From: Pedobacter lusitanus
Lineage (GTDB): Bacteria > Bacteroidota > Bacteroidia > Sphingobacteriales > Sphingobacteriaceae
Assembly: GCF_040026395.1 (NCBI RefSeq)
Contig: NZ_CP157278.1
Span: 5,394,001 to 5,458,000, forward strand
DNA: 64,000 nt
Direction of reading: 5' to 3'
In this document: positions 45,296-54,162 of the stretch, in pieces
Numbering within the stretch: the first letter of the stretch is position 1
Layout: each line of letters begins with the position of its first letter
The notes under the pieces: model-generated
Databases searched by the model: none
Told to the model about the DNA's origin: nothing
The model's input: the letters and a program-made list of their open reading frames with translations, nothing else
Translations under genes and position numbers: made by a program

Positions 45296-47233
45296 ATGGG
45301 AAATCATAAAGACGTCAATAAGCTAACCGCAGCAGGTTTATTAATTAGCTTAGGGATTATTTACGGGGATATTGGTACTTCTCCACTATACGTTTTTAAA
45401 GCGATTATTGGCGATAGATTAATCACTGCAGATCTGATATTGGGAGGATTATCCTGTATTTTCTGGACACTGACACTTCAAACGACTATAAAATATGTAG
45501 TCATCACACTACAGGCGGATAATAAAGGTGAGGGGGGTATATTCTCCCTGTACTCACTGGTTAAACGTAAAGCAAAATGGCTCATCATTCCAGCAATGAT
45601 TGGTGGTGCAGCTCTTCTGGCCGATGGAATTATGACTCCTGCGGTGACCGTTTCTTCTGCAATTGAAGGATTGGGAATCATTTATCAGGATCTGCCTACT
45701 GTGCCGATTGTTATTCTGATTATTACTTTTCTTTTTGGTATTCAGCAATTTGGAACTTCGTTTATCGGTAAAGCATTTGGCCCGATTATGTGGCTTTGGT
45801 TTACGATGATTGCAGTTCTGGGTACGGTTTACGTAATGCAGTTTCCAGAAATACTGAAAGCAATCAATCCATATTATGCCTATCATATTCTGACGACCAA
45901 TCCTGAAGCTTTCCTGATTATAGGCGCTGTATTTTTATGTACCACAGGAGCAGAAGCACTTTATTCTGATCTGGGGCACTGCGGTCGTTCCAATATCCGT
46001 GTGAGCTGGGTATATGTTAAAATCTGTCTGATTTTAAGTTATATGGGGCAGGGTGTATGGTTATGGCAGTTACAGGGCAAACACCTGGGAGAGATTAATC
46101 CGTTTTTCCATATTATGCCAGACTGGTTTTTAATTTACGGTATCCTGATTGCCACAGTTGCAGCAGCAGTAGCCAGCCAGGCGTTAATCTCAGGTTCATT
46201 TACCCTGATCTCAGAAGCGGTAAGATTAAACTTATGGCCAAAGGTTAAAATCAATTATCCAAGTAATTCAAAAGGACAGTTATATGTGCCTTCGATGAAC
46301 TGGGTACTATTTATAGGTTGTATTCTGGTTGTGTTGATTTTCCAGAAATCAGAGCATATGGAAGCAGCATACGGTTTATCAATTACTGTAGCGATGCTGA
46401 TGACTACCATTCTGGTATCGATCTTCCTGATGCGTAAAAAGGTACCGATGTATCTTATTGTGATCTTCCTGACTATATACGGTGTGATTGAGCTGACTTT
46501 CCTTGCTGGTAATGCTGTGAAAATACTGCATGGAGGATGGTTTACCCTTATTCTGGGAATTTCCCTTTTCTCTATTATGTGGGCCTGGTCAAATGGCCGC
46601 AGAATCAGAAACCGCTATATGCGTTTTGTGGATATAGAAAAATACTTTCCGATTATCAGTAAGATCAGTGAAGATGAAACTATTCCTAAATATGCATCAC
46701 AGCTGGTTTATCTGACCAGTGCTAATTTCAATTTTGAAATTGAGTCTTCGGTGATGTATTCTATTATTCAGAAACATCCAAAAAGAGCTGACGTATACTG
46801 GTTGCTGCACGTTGATGTAACAGACGAGCCTTTTACGATGGAATATAAAGTAGAACAGCTGGTTGATAAAAAACTGATCAGAATAGATTTTCGTCTTGGA
46901 TTCCGTGTAGAACAGCGTGTTAACGTGCTGTTCAGAAAAGTGGTAGAAGAGATGGTTAAAAATGGCGAAATTGATATCACCAGTAAATATGCTTCACTGA
47001 AAGAACATAATATCGCAGGAGACTTCAGGTTTGTTGTGATTGAGAAAGTACTTTCAAATGCCAACAGTCTGCGTTTTATTGAACGTTTCACGATGGCCTA
47101 CTATACAATCCTTAAAACGTTTTCTGTACCCGAAGAAAGAGGATTTGGTCTTGACTTAAGTTTTGTAGCGGTAGAAAAAGTTCCGCTGATTGTAGATATA
47201 CCAACTGATTTCTATCTGAAAAGACTGGATTAA
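45296..47233 (+). CDS. kup: KUP/HAK/KT family potassium uptake protein
   Basis: A 645-residue K+/H+ symporter. About twelve helices begin with AAGLLISLGIIYGDIGTSPLYVFKAI, the family signature containing GDIGTSPLY, followed by ADNKGEGGIFSLYSLVKR and the GAEALYSDLGHCGR motif. The C-terminal 180 or so residues are a cytoplasmic domain (ADVYWLLHVDVTDEPFTMEYKVE). Kup imports K+ in many Bacteroidetes. It shares its stop codon bases with the convergent AraC gene (TTAA at 47230-47233). Together with the antiporters and PgpH-type gene it suggests a local focus on cation balance. Confidence 0.96.
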   Translation: MGNHKDVNKLTAAGLLISLGIIYGDIGTSPLYVFKAIIGDRLITADLILGGLSCIFWTLTLQTTIKYVVITLQADNKGEGGIFSLYSLVKRKAKWLIIPAMIGGAALLADGIMTPAVTVSSAIEGLGIIYQDLPTVPIVILIITFLFGIQQFGTSFIGKAFGPIMWLWFTMIAVLGTVYVMQFPEILKAINPYYAYHILTTNPEAFLIIGAVFLCTTGAEALYSDLGHCGRSNIRVSWVYVKICLILSYMGQGVWLWQLQGKHLGEINPFFHIMPDWFLIYGILIATVAAAVASQALISGSFTLISEAVRLNLWPKVKINYPSNSKGQLYVPSMNWVLFIGCILVVLIFQKSEHMEAAYGLSITVAMLMTTILVSIFLMRKKVPMYLIVIFLTIYGVIELTFLAGNAVKILHGGWFTLILGISLFSIMWAWSNGRRIRNRYMRFVDIEKYFPIISKISEDETIPKYASQLVYLTSANFNFEIESSVMYSIIQKHPKRADVYWLLHVDVTDEPFTMEYKVEQLVDKKLIRIDFRLGFRVEQRVNVLFRKVVEEMVKNGEIDITSKYASLKEHNIAGDFRFVVIEKVLSNANSLRFIERFTMAYYTILKTFSVPEERGFGLDLSFVAVEKVPLIVDIPTDFYLKRLD

Positions 47234-48024
47234 CCCTTTTTGCCAAAATCTGACGGCCTGATATTAGTAAGCTGAAAAAATGCTTTACTAAAGGCCGCCA
47301 GACTATTATAGCCGGTCAGATAGGCAATCTCTGTCGTGGTTTTATCACTAAACATAATTAATTCTATAGCCTTTACTGTACGCAACAATTTCAGGTACTG
47401 CAAAAATGAGATACTCATGGTAGACTGAAACAGACGTGATAACGTACGTGCACCCATACCAAAGCGATCTGCCAGGTTTTCTAAAGTCAGCGGCTGCGCA
47501 AAATTCTGAGAAAGATATAAAACTATAGGTCTTAATCTCATGTTGGACGTAGTCGGTAAGGCAATCGGGAAGGACCTGGTGCTGAGCTGTGGCAATATAT
47601 CTTTTATCGCTGCCAGAAAGCGATAACCCGGATCTTTCTTTTCTATTGTTCCTATCCAGTTTTCTGTGAAAATAAGCATTTCAAACAGCAGACTGTTGAT
47701 CGGGTAAATACCCAGTTTCTGATAGAAAGGGTTTAAATGATCATCATGCGTGTAAAAATATAAGTTATGGGTAACCGTAGCCGCATTTCTTACATTCAGA
47801 TAATGTTCCAGACCGCTTGGGATCCAGACATAATGCCTGGCCGGAATGATATAAGTCTTGTTTGCGATGAAAATATAGGCAATACCACCTTCCACGTAGG
47901 TCAGCTGGCTCTTGGTATGCGTGTGTCTGGGCAGCGTGCGTTCCAGCTTCTCATGCACAACAAATATGCTTTTTCGCTTAAAATCAATGTTTTTCAGGTA
48001 GGTGGCAGTGTCTAATTGTGGCAT
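47230..48024 (-). CDS. AraC family regulator with cupin sensor, divergent from an efflux operon
   Basis: A 264-residue regulator from the ATG at 48024 (MPQLDTATYL). The frame runs on to an ATG at 48108 that would overlap the divergent gene, so the shorter start is chosen. The N-terminal AraC-binding cupin region (HTHTKSQLTYVEGGIAYIFI, YIIPARHYVWIPSGLEH) precedes a double HTH (PLTLENLADRFGMGARTLSRLFQ, TTEIAYLTGYNSLAAFSKAFFQ). It is divergent, 82 bp away, from the TolC-HlyD-MFS operon and likely controls it in response to an exported compound. Confidence 0.9.
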   Translation of the reverse strand: MPQLDTATYLKNIDFKRKSIFVVHEKLERTLPRHTHTKSQLTYVEGGIAYIFIANKTYIIPARHYVWIPSGLEHYLNVRNAATVTHNLYFYTHDDHLNPFYQKLGIYPINSLLFEMLIFTENWIGTIEKKDPGYRFLAAIKDILPQLSTRSFPIALPTTSNMRLRPIVLYLSQNFAQPLTLENLADRFGMGARTLSRLFQSTMSISFLQYLKLLRTVKAIELIMFSDKTTTEIAYLTGYNSLAAFSKAFFQLTNIRPSDFGKKG

Positions 48025-48083
48025 TGGCTGGAATGGACAAATATTTGGTAATATAGATAAAATTACAAGTATTTCATAGCGGT

Positions 48084-48091
48084 AATTTTGT
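48084..48091 (+). promoter_or_regulatory. Bacteroidetes -7 promoter-like element TAATTTTG before the efflux operon
   Basis: TAnnTTTG match 15 bp before the TolC-family start at 48107, within the 82-bp divergent control region. A clear -33 TTG is missing. Confidence 0.48.
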
Positions 48092-48106
48092 ATCATTCTT
48101 AAAGAC

Positions 48107-49432
48107 ATGTACTACAATAATAAAAAAATCGTTCTGCTGCTCTGCACAATTTTCCTGTTCAATAAGGCCGGTGCCCAGGAAAAAACACCGGTTTCAATGT
48201 CACTCAGTCAGATTTGGGAAAAAGTAGCAGCAAATAATAAAACTATACAAATGCAGGACCTTAAGGTCAAAGGAACTGTTGAAGGGATTAAAGATGCCAA
48301 AGCCGAGCGTCTGCCGGAAATTTCTGCCGAAGGCGAATACGCCAAAATCAGTAATATGCCGATTTACGAAAACGGACTCTTCCACACCCCGACCCAGTTT
48401 GAAGTTGTACATACCTCTTATAAATTTGGAGGCAGTGCCTATTTTAATCTGTATAACGGTAATAAAACCAATATTAAGATTGCTGAAGAAAAGAAAGAAA
48501 ATGAAATTGCTATAGAACAGAGAAATCTTACTACTTCAGAAATGAAGTTAAGAGCTACAGCCTATTTTCTTGATCTTCAGCGCAGTAATATTTTCAGGAA
48601 ATTGCTGTTAAAAGACATCAGTGATCAGGAGAAACAGCTCGAAGAAATCAAACAGCTGCTAAAAAACGGTGTTGTACTTAAGAGTGATGTCCTTAGGGTA
48701 ACCCTGAAATTATCCAGACAGAAAATGGCTATGATCCAGTTAAATAATGATCTGGCCATTGCCAATCAGAAACTGAATATACTGACCGGATTGCCTGATG
48801 AAACTGTGATTCAGCCCGCAGATAACCCGCAGGATGAATTGCCGGTGTTAAAACCTTATACAGCCTATTTATCAGACGCGATGTCACATTCCTTTGCTTA
48901 TAAGATCTCTGAAAAGGAAACTGAACTGCGTAAACTGGAACTGAAAAACGTGAAAGCAAATGTTTCATTTAAGCTGGGACTGTTTGCAAATTACGCCTAT
49001 TCTTATCCTCAGATCTTTATTTATCCCTATTCAGTAGCCATGTACGGTCTTGGTATGACAGGGGTTAAAGCAAGTTTCCCGATTTCTGCATTTTATCATA
49101 ATACGCATAAAACCAGGGCTGCAGAGTTAAAATATCAGCAGCAGGAAGTGGAACATTCAGATACCGAAGATAAAATCAGACAGGAAGTCAATGAGGCTTA
49201 CCTGAGATACCAGGAATCGCTTACCCGCATAGAAGTAGCCAAAGAAAATATCAATCAGGCTACAGAAAATTTAAGAATCGTGAATAATACATATTTCAAT
49301 CAGCTGGCACTGGTAACCGATTTACTGGATGCAGATACGCAATTACTTCAGACACGTTTCGACTATGCTGCGGCCAGAATCGCAGCACAATTACAATTTT
49401 ATCAATTACAAAAGGCCATAGGTAACCTCTAG
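48107..49432 (+). CDS. TolC family outer-membrane efflux protein
   Basis: A 441-residue trimeric outer-membrane channel protein with a signal peptide (KKIVLLLCTIFLFNKAGAQ). It has the two-fold repeat of the OEP family with long helices (IRQEVNEAYLRYQESLTRIEVAKENI; YFNQLALVTDLLDADTQLLQ). First gene of an operon with an HlyD/EmrA-like adaptor (1-bp gap) and an MFS pump. The whole set should form a tripartite pump across both membranes. Confidence 0.92.
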   Translation: MYYNNKKIVLLLCTIFLFNKAGAQEKTPVSMSLSQIWEKVAANNKTIQMQDLKVKGTVEGIKDAKAERLPEISAEGEYAKISNMPIYENGLFHTPTQFEVVHTSYKFGGSAYFNLYNGNKTNIKIAEEKKENEIAIEQRNLTTSEMKLRATAYFLDLQRSNIFRKLLLKDISDQEKQLEEIKQLLKNGVVLKSDVLRVTLKLSRQKMAMIQLNNDLAIANQKLNILTGLPDETVIQPADNPQDELPVLKPYTAYLSDAMSHSFAYKISEKETELRKLELKNVKANVSFKLGLFANYAYSYPQIFIYPYSVAMYGLGMTGVKASFPISAFYHNTHKTRAAELKYQQQEVEHSDTEDKIRQEVNEAYLRYQESLTRIEVAKENINQATENLRIVNNTYFNQLALVTDLLDADTQLLQTRFDYAAARIAAQLQFYQLQKAIGNL

Positions 49433-49433
49433 A

Positions 49434-50492
49434 ATGAAAACAAAGAATAACTACACGAATACAGATCAGCTGATTACTAAAATAACGGCCTGGATTGCAG
49501 GGATCATTGCTGCCGGATTAGCCGTCTGGGGAATCATATCCCTGATTCAGCTTTATAATTATGAAGATACCAATGATGCACAGATAGAGGAATACATTAA
49601 TCCGGTTACCTCCCGTGTAGGTGGTTTTATCAGGGAGATTAAATACGAAGAGAACCAGGAAGTTAAAAAAGGAGACACCCTGCTGGTTATTGATAATATT
49701 GAATATCAGTTGCAGCAGGAAGAAGCTGAGGCGGCCCTTTCCAATGCACAGGCACAGATTAATGTACTGGAAAGTAACGTTGTGACTACGGCTAAAGTTT
49801 CACAGGCAAGTCAGTCTCAGATTGCATCTGCAAAGGCGAAACTGATTAAACAACAGCAGGATTATGACAGATATTCTAAATTATTTAAAGTAGAATCAGC
49901 CACACAGCAACAGCTGGAAAATAGTAAAGCAGCGCTGGATGTGGCTACTTCAGAATATCAGGCTGCACAGGAAAACTATCAGGCATCCTTATCAAAAGTA
50001 AATGATATCAGATCTCAGAAAGGTGTTTATGAAGCTGAAATCAAACGTCGGAAAGCCTTATTAAACAGAGGTAAACTGGATGTGAGTTATACAATTATAC
50101 GTGCACCTTATGACGGGAAAATGGGCAGAAGAACAATTCAGGAAGGACAACAGATCCAGACCGGACAAACCCTGGCCTATATTGTAGACCAGGAAGCCGG
50201 TAAATGGGTGATTGCTAATTTCAAAGAAACACAGATCGCCCAGATGAAAATCAATGGAACAGCAGAAATTACGGCAGATGCTTTTCCTGGCAAAACATTT
50301 AAAGGAGCGATAGTTTCTCTTTCTCCGGCAACAGGAGCAAGATTCTCTTTGCTGCCGCCGGATAATTCCACAGGTAATTTTGTAAAGATTGTTCAGCGTA
50401 TACCTGTTAAAATTAAACTGACCGAAAGTAAAGAAGTGGTAGATCAACTGCGTGCAGGAATGAATGTCAATGTTAAAGTAAGGAAAGACTAA
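49434..50492 (+). CDS. HlyD/EmrA family periplasmic adaptor
   Basis: A 352-residue membrane-fusion protein: one N-terminal helix (ITAWIAGIIAAGLAVWGIISL), the EmrA-like start of the barrel (DTNDAQIEEYINPVTSRVGG), a lipoyl half (YEENQEVKKGDTLLVIDN), a long coiled-coil hairpin rich in Ala/Gln (about 80-215) and the closing barrel (IRAPYDGKMGRR, EGQQIQTGQTLAYIVD). It links the MFS pump to the TolC-like channel. The stop overlaps the next ATG (TAATG), so translation is coupled. Confidence 0.93.
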   Translation: MKTKNNYTNTDQLITKITAWIAGIIAAGLAVWGIISLIQLYNYEDTNDAQIEEYINPVTSRVGGFIREIKYEENQEVKKGDTLLVIDNIEYQLQQEEAEAALSNAQAQINVLESNVVTTAKVSQASQSQIASAKAKLIKQQQDYDRYSKLFKVESATQQQLENSKAALDVATSEYQAAQENYQASLSKVNDIRSQKGVYEAEIKRRKALLNRGKLDVSYTIIRAPYDGKMGRRTIQEGQQIQTGQTLAYIVDQEAGKWVIANFKETQIAQMKINGTAEITADAFPGKTFKGAIVSLSPATGARFSLLPPDNSTGNFVKIVQRIPVKIKLTESKEVVDQLRAGMNVNVKVRKD

Positions 50493-52087
50493 TGAGTTTA
50501 GCTTTGCCTGTATTTAAATCATGGGTGCCGGTCTGGTTAATCAGGGTAACTCTTTTCCTGGTCATTTTTCCGGGCCTCTTATTGTTTGGGTTATCTACGG
50601 CCAGCGGGCCGGGTGCAGCCGGATATTACGGTATTGAGCCTGCAGACGTTCAGTATTCCATGGTTGTCTTTTATGCAGCTGTAGCCGGTTTCTTTGCGCT
50701 GGAAAGAAGGTTTTTTATCTTCATTGCCACCAGGGAATACTTCATCCTGAGTATTTTGATTCAGATGGCTACTGCTTACGTTTGTTTTCATACACAGAAT
50801 TTATATATCCTGCTGTTTTTCAGATTTCTTCAGGGGATGTCTAATTGTATGACTACCAGTATCTGTATTACGCTCATTTTTGGCAGCCTGCATAGTGAAA
50901 GAGCCAGAGAAATTGGTTATTCCATATTTTACTGTCTTTTACTCTGTATTACGCCGATATCAACAATTATTACCGCGCCGATCTTAGATGCCTTTGATTA
51001 TAATGTACTTTACAAGTTTATCATTTTTACCTATATCCCGGGGGGAGTGCTGCTTTTAGTGATTATGAATAATATAAGGCTGAACAGAAAGATGCCGCTT
51101 TATCAGCTCGATGTTTACAGTTTTATCATTTATTCTGCTGTGCTGTGTTTACTGGGATATACGCTGGTTTACGGACAGCAGTATTACTGGCTGCAGGATT
51201 CCAGAATTGTCTGGAGTTTATCGGCAACGATATTGCTAATCGGACTGCATGTGCTCAGACAGCTTCACCTGAAACGCCCATACCTGAATTTAGACGTATT
51301 TAAACACAGAAATTTCAACGTAGGGATGTTTATGATCTTTGTCCTTTATCTTATTCGCGGAGCTTTGGGAATCGTTTCAGTCTATTTTGCGGTGATTTTA
51401 GGTATGGACCCTATACATATAGGTTATATTATGGCGGCAAATATTGCTGGTATAGTAGTGAGTGTACTGATTTCTTCCCGTCTGATTCTGATGAAAAGAC
51501 CCATCCGTCTGGTCTGGTTATATGGTTTTGTTTTGTTACTGATCTTTCATGTCTGGATGTGGTTTCTTTTTACCACACAGGCTGATCCTTCAACCTACGT
51601 GATCCCTTTAATTATTCAAGGGATGGGAGCGGGGATGCTAATGACGCCTATTATTGTTTTTGCGATCTCTTCTGTACCTGAGCATCTGGGAAGTTCAGCA
51701 TCGGCTACGGGTGTATTCTTTCGTTTTACCGGATTTTGTACCAGTATAGCACTGGTTAACTATTTCCAGCTGCAGCAAAAAAATAACCATATCAATCGTT
51801 TCCAGGAACAGCTGAGCGGATTGAATACTGTGGTCTCTGAGCGTTTAACACAATATACGCGCACACTAACCGGTAAAGGCATGGCTCCGGATCTTGCCGC
51901 GAAGGCAGCAAGAGGTCTGCTGAACAGAACTGTAGATAACCAGGCACAGCTGAGAGCTATGATGGACTATTATCTGCTGATTAGTATTGTACTGATCGTT
52001 GTACTTTTAGTCATTGCTTTATTTCCTAAACTAAACCGTACCAAAATTGATCTGAAGTCTAATCAGCCATCTCCGGCAGTATATTAA
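50492..52087 (+). CDS. MFS efflux transporter (EmrB/DHA2-like)
   Basis: A 531-residue inner-membrane transporter with some 12-14 helices, partner of the HlyD and TolC proteins. DHA2-like features include RFLQGMSNCMTTSICITLIFG in the motif region, IIQGMGAGMLMTPIIVFAIS, and the large C-terminal loop (NHINRFQEQLSGLNTVVSERL) seen in EmrB-type pumps. The usual motif A between helices 2 and 3 is degenerate (ALERRFFIF). The drug or metabolite exported is unknown; position next to an AraC regulator suggests inducible export. Confidence 0.9.
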   Translation: MSLALPVFKSWVPVWLIRVTLFLVIFPGLLLFGLSTASGPGAAGYYGIEPADVQYSMVVFYAAVAGFFALERRFFIFIATREYFILSILIQMATAYVCFHTQNLYILLFFRFLQGMSNCMTTSICITLIFGSLHSERAREIGYSIFYCLLLCITPISTIITAPILDAFDYNVLYKFIIFTYIPGGVLLLVIMNNIRLNRKMPLYQLDVYSFIIYSAVLCLLGYTLVYGQQYYWLQDSRIVWSLSATILLIGLHVLRQLHLKRPYLNLDVFKHRNFNVGMFMIFVLYLIRGALGIVSVYFAVILGMDPIHIGYIMAANIAGIVVSVLISSRLILMKRPIRLVWLYGFVLLLIFHVWMWFLFTTQADPSTYVIPLIIQGMGAGMLMTPIIVFAISSVPEHLGSSASATGVFFRFTGFCTSIALVNYFQLQQKNNHINRFQEQLSGLNTVVSERLTQYTRTLTGKGMAPDLAAKAARGLLNRTVDNQAQLRAMMDYYLLISIVLIVVLLVIALFPKLNRTKIDLKSNQPSPAVY

Positions 52088-52098
52088 GGCGGGCTGAT

Positions 52099-52126
52099 CC
52101 TGATCTCTGGTTTACCAGAGATCAGG
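52099..52126 (+). terminator. Hairpin after the efflux operon
   Basis: Perfect 12-bp stem CCTGATCTCTGG/CCAGAGATCAGG with a four-base loop, 11 bp after the MFS stop. No pure T-run follows; probable terminator. Confidence 0.62.
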
Positions 52127-52229
52127 GGCTTATAATCTTCTCTTTTTCGTCTTCATCCTCATCCCGCTGGCTTCCTCCAGGGTCTGTTTTCTTGTTTTTA
52201 TCATACAATGAGTCTTTGTTTTTTGTCAT
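52122..52229 (-). CDS. Possible very short acidic ORF (35 codons)
   Basis: Starts at ATG 52229 (MTKNKDSLYDKNKKTDPGG) and ends with an acidic stretch and SP. It lies in the same frame as, and downstream of, the 52-codon ORF at 52281-52439, separated by one TAA; the bridging codons also read as hydrophilic protein (GLKDELEGAKNKHSDN). Such low-complexity hydrophilic proteins are common in Pedobacter-type genomes. Weak support. Confidence 0.3.
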   Translation of the reverse strand: MTKNKDSLYDKNKKTDPGGSQRDEDEDEKEKIISP

Positions 52230-52280
52230 TGTATTGTCAGAATGCTTGTTTTTGGCCCCCTCTAGCTCATCTTTTAATCC

Positions 52281-52439
52281 TTACTGCTGATTTAAATTTT
52301 CGATGGCCGGGAGTTCAGATCCTTCCTGGTGTTCGGTAGCACTATGATATGCCTGAAGGCTGTTTTTTTGCGGGTTATTTGTTTTAACTATCTGTAAATC
52401 AGTTAATTTATGTTTTTGGTGTTTAGGTTCTTTTTTCAT
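52281..52439 (-). CDS. Possible small hydrophilic protein (52 residues)
   Basis: Begins MKKEPKHQKHKLTDLQIVK and ends PAIENLNQQ. It is Lys/Gln/Asn-rich with no signal or membrane segment. It fills much of the 520-bp gap between the efflux operon and the histone-like gene. No family recognised; possible stress-related small protein. Confidence 0.38.
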   Translation of the reverse strand: MKKEPKHQKHKLTDLQIVKTNNPQKNSLQAYHSATEHQEGSELPAIENLNQQ

Positions 52440-52607
52440 GGCTCCTGTAGCTTTTAAATTGCAGGATCTTTAACAATACCCCATAGAAATGGTTTTAAAT
52501 AAAGATATGGACATATTAAAACCCAATTATCGTTCGTTATTGATTTGGAAGAAAACAAACAATTATTAACTTTAAACCCAGAAATCAAATTTAATAAACA
52601 TAATATC

Positions 52608-52787
52608 ATGGAAAAATTCGCAAAATTAAAAGAGTTAATCGCCGGAGTTGAGGCAGATGCAGACAAGTTTTATAACGCTGGTAACGGTGCTGCTGGTACC
52701 AGAGTTCGTAAAGCAATGCAAGATTTAAAAACACTTGCTCAGGAGATTCGCACTGAAGTAACTGAAAAGAAAAACAGCGATAAATAA
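52608..52787 (+). CDS. Histone H1-like DNA-binding protein (Hc1 type)
   Basis: A 59-residue basic protein (MEKFAKLKELIAGVEADADKFY, GNGAAGTRVRKAMQDLKTLAQE) closely resembling the Bacteroidetes histone H1/Hc1-like nucleoid proteins, which end in a Lys-rich tail. The ATG at 52608 is chosen; an in-frame upstream start at 52545 would add 21 unrelated residues. It likely binds DNA without sequence specificity. It stands alone and is followed by a strong terminator. Confidence 0.88.
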   Translation: MEKFAKLKELIAGVEADADKFYNAGNGAAGTRVRKAMQDLKTLAQEIRTEVTEKKNSDK

Positions 52788-52821
52788 TTATATATAGTCT
52801 TTGCGTAAGCAGACTTTATAA

Positions 52822-52856
52822 AAGAAGCCGGTGCATTTAATATGTACCGGCTTCTT
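52822..52856. terminator. Bidirectional terminator between histone-like gene and dctA
   Basis: A 14-bp stem AAGAAGCCGGTGCA/TGTACCGGCTTCTT (one G-T pair) with a 7-nt loop, between two convergent genes; T-rich sequence follows on the plus strand. Confidence 0.85.
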
Positions 52857-52877
52857 CTTTGAATAAGGCAGGTAGTC

Positions 52878-54137
52878 TTATTTTTTCAGCGTAAGTACAT
52901 TGTCCTCGCCGGGATGAAATTCATTCTCAGTTTTAGCAATCACAATTGTTGCCACCCCGTTTCCGATAATATTGGTAATCGCACGGGCTTCACTCATAAA
53001 CTTGTCTACTCCTAACAGGAATGCCAGCCCTTCTACGGGGATTTTATGAATCGCGGTAAGGGTAGAAGCCAATACAATAAAGCCGCTGCCTGTAACCCCG
53101 GCTGCCCCTTTGGAAGTCAGCATTAAAATTCCGATAATACTTAACATTTCCGGAAATGTTAAATGAACATTATACAATTGAGCTAAAAAGATAATAGCCA
53201 TTGATAAATAGATAGATGTTCCATCCAGATTGAAAGAATATCCCGTAGGGATAACCAGACCGACAACAGATTTACTGCAACCCAGCTGCTCCAGTTTTTT
53301 CATAATAGAAGGCAGGGCCGATTCGGATGATGAGGTACCCAAAACAAGAAGCAGTTCTTCTTTGATATATTTAAGAAAGCTAACAATGCTTAAATTAAAA
53401 TATCGCATGATAGAGCCGAGAATTACAAATACAAACAGCGCCATAGTCAGATAGACCGTACCCATCAGTTTACCCAGCGGAATCAGCGTTTGCAGACCGA
53501 ATTTACCGATAGTATAAGCCATACCACCAAAAGCGCCAAGCGGAGCCAGGTACATGACGTATTTCAAACCTGTGAAAACGATCTTTGAGGCTTTACCCAA
53601 AACACCAATAACTGCTTGTCTTCTGGAATAAAAATTAAGTGCAATACCAACGATGATCGCTACAACCAGTACCTGTAAGGTCAGATTGGACAGGAAAAAC
53701 TTTCCCCAGTCAAAACCAGCACCTGATTCAGCTGCTTTGGTATATTTTGAAGGGTCCTGTATATTCAGACCAGTGCGGTCTATATGTCCGGGTCTGATAA
53801 TATAGGCTACAAAAATACCGATGGCCAGCGCAAAGGTAGTGACCACCTCAAAATAGAGCAGTGATTTGACACCAATACGTCCAACTTTTTTCAGATCACC
53901 CATGCCACTGATACCTAATACAATGGTCAGGAAGATAATCGGAGCGATAAAAAGTTTGATAATATCCACAAAGGTCTTACCAACTATTTCCATTTTTACT
54001 GCCAGTGCCGGATTTAAAGTTCCCAGTACTATGCCGGCTATAATTGCAATTAAAACCCAGAAAGTGAGATTAGTAAATAATCTTTTCATCAAACTTCTGT
54101 TTTGCGTTTTAACTGATGTGTTTAAAGAGATTTCCAT
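52878..54137 (-). CDS. dctA: C4-dicarboxylate:cation symporter (DctA family)
   Basis: A 419-residue DAACS-family transporter of succinate, fumarate, malate or related acids driven by H+ or Na+. Diagnostic segments: LFIAPIIFLTIVLGISGMGDLKKVGRIG, the hairpin serine-rich motif LVLGTSSSESALPSIMKKLEQLG, VVGLVIPTGYSFNLDGTSIYLSMA, and SKGAAGVTGSGFIVLASTL. It lies 25 bp after the porin gene on the same strand, so an outer-membrane pore and inner-membrane symporter are probably co-transcribed for organic acid uptake. Confidence 0.94.
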   Translation of the reverse strand: MEISLNTSVKTQNRSLMKRLFTNLTFWVLIAIIAGIVLGTLNPALAVKMEIVGKTFVDIIKLFIAPIIFLTIVLGISGMGDLKKVGRIGVKSLLYFEVVTTFALAIGIFVAYIIRPGHIDRTGLNIQDPSKYTKAAESGAGFDWGKFFLSNLTLQVLVVAIIVGIALNFYSRRQAVIGVLGKASKIVFTGLKYVMYLAPLGAFGGMAYTIGKFGLQTLIPLGKLMGTVYLTMALFVFVILGSIMRYFNLSIVSFLKYIKEELLLVLGTSSSESALPSIMKKLEQLGCSKSVVGLVIPTGYSFNLDGTSIYLSMAIIFLAQLYNVHLTFPEMLSIIGILMLTSKGAAGVTGSGFIVLASTLTAIHKIPVEGLAFLLGVDKFMSEARAITNIIGNGVATIVIAKTENEFHPGEDNVLTLKK

Positions 54138-54162
54138 ATTGAAGGTTTAAAAATAATATTTA

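Noticed and set aside
48025..48108. Longer start for the AraC regulator divergent from the efflux operon
   Set aside because: It would overlap the TolC start and cover the promoter region; family-like sequence begins at the ATG at 48024.
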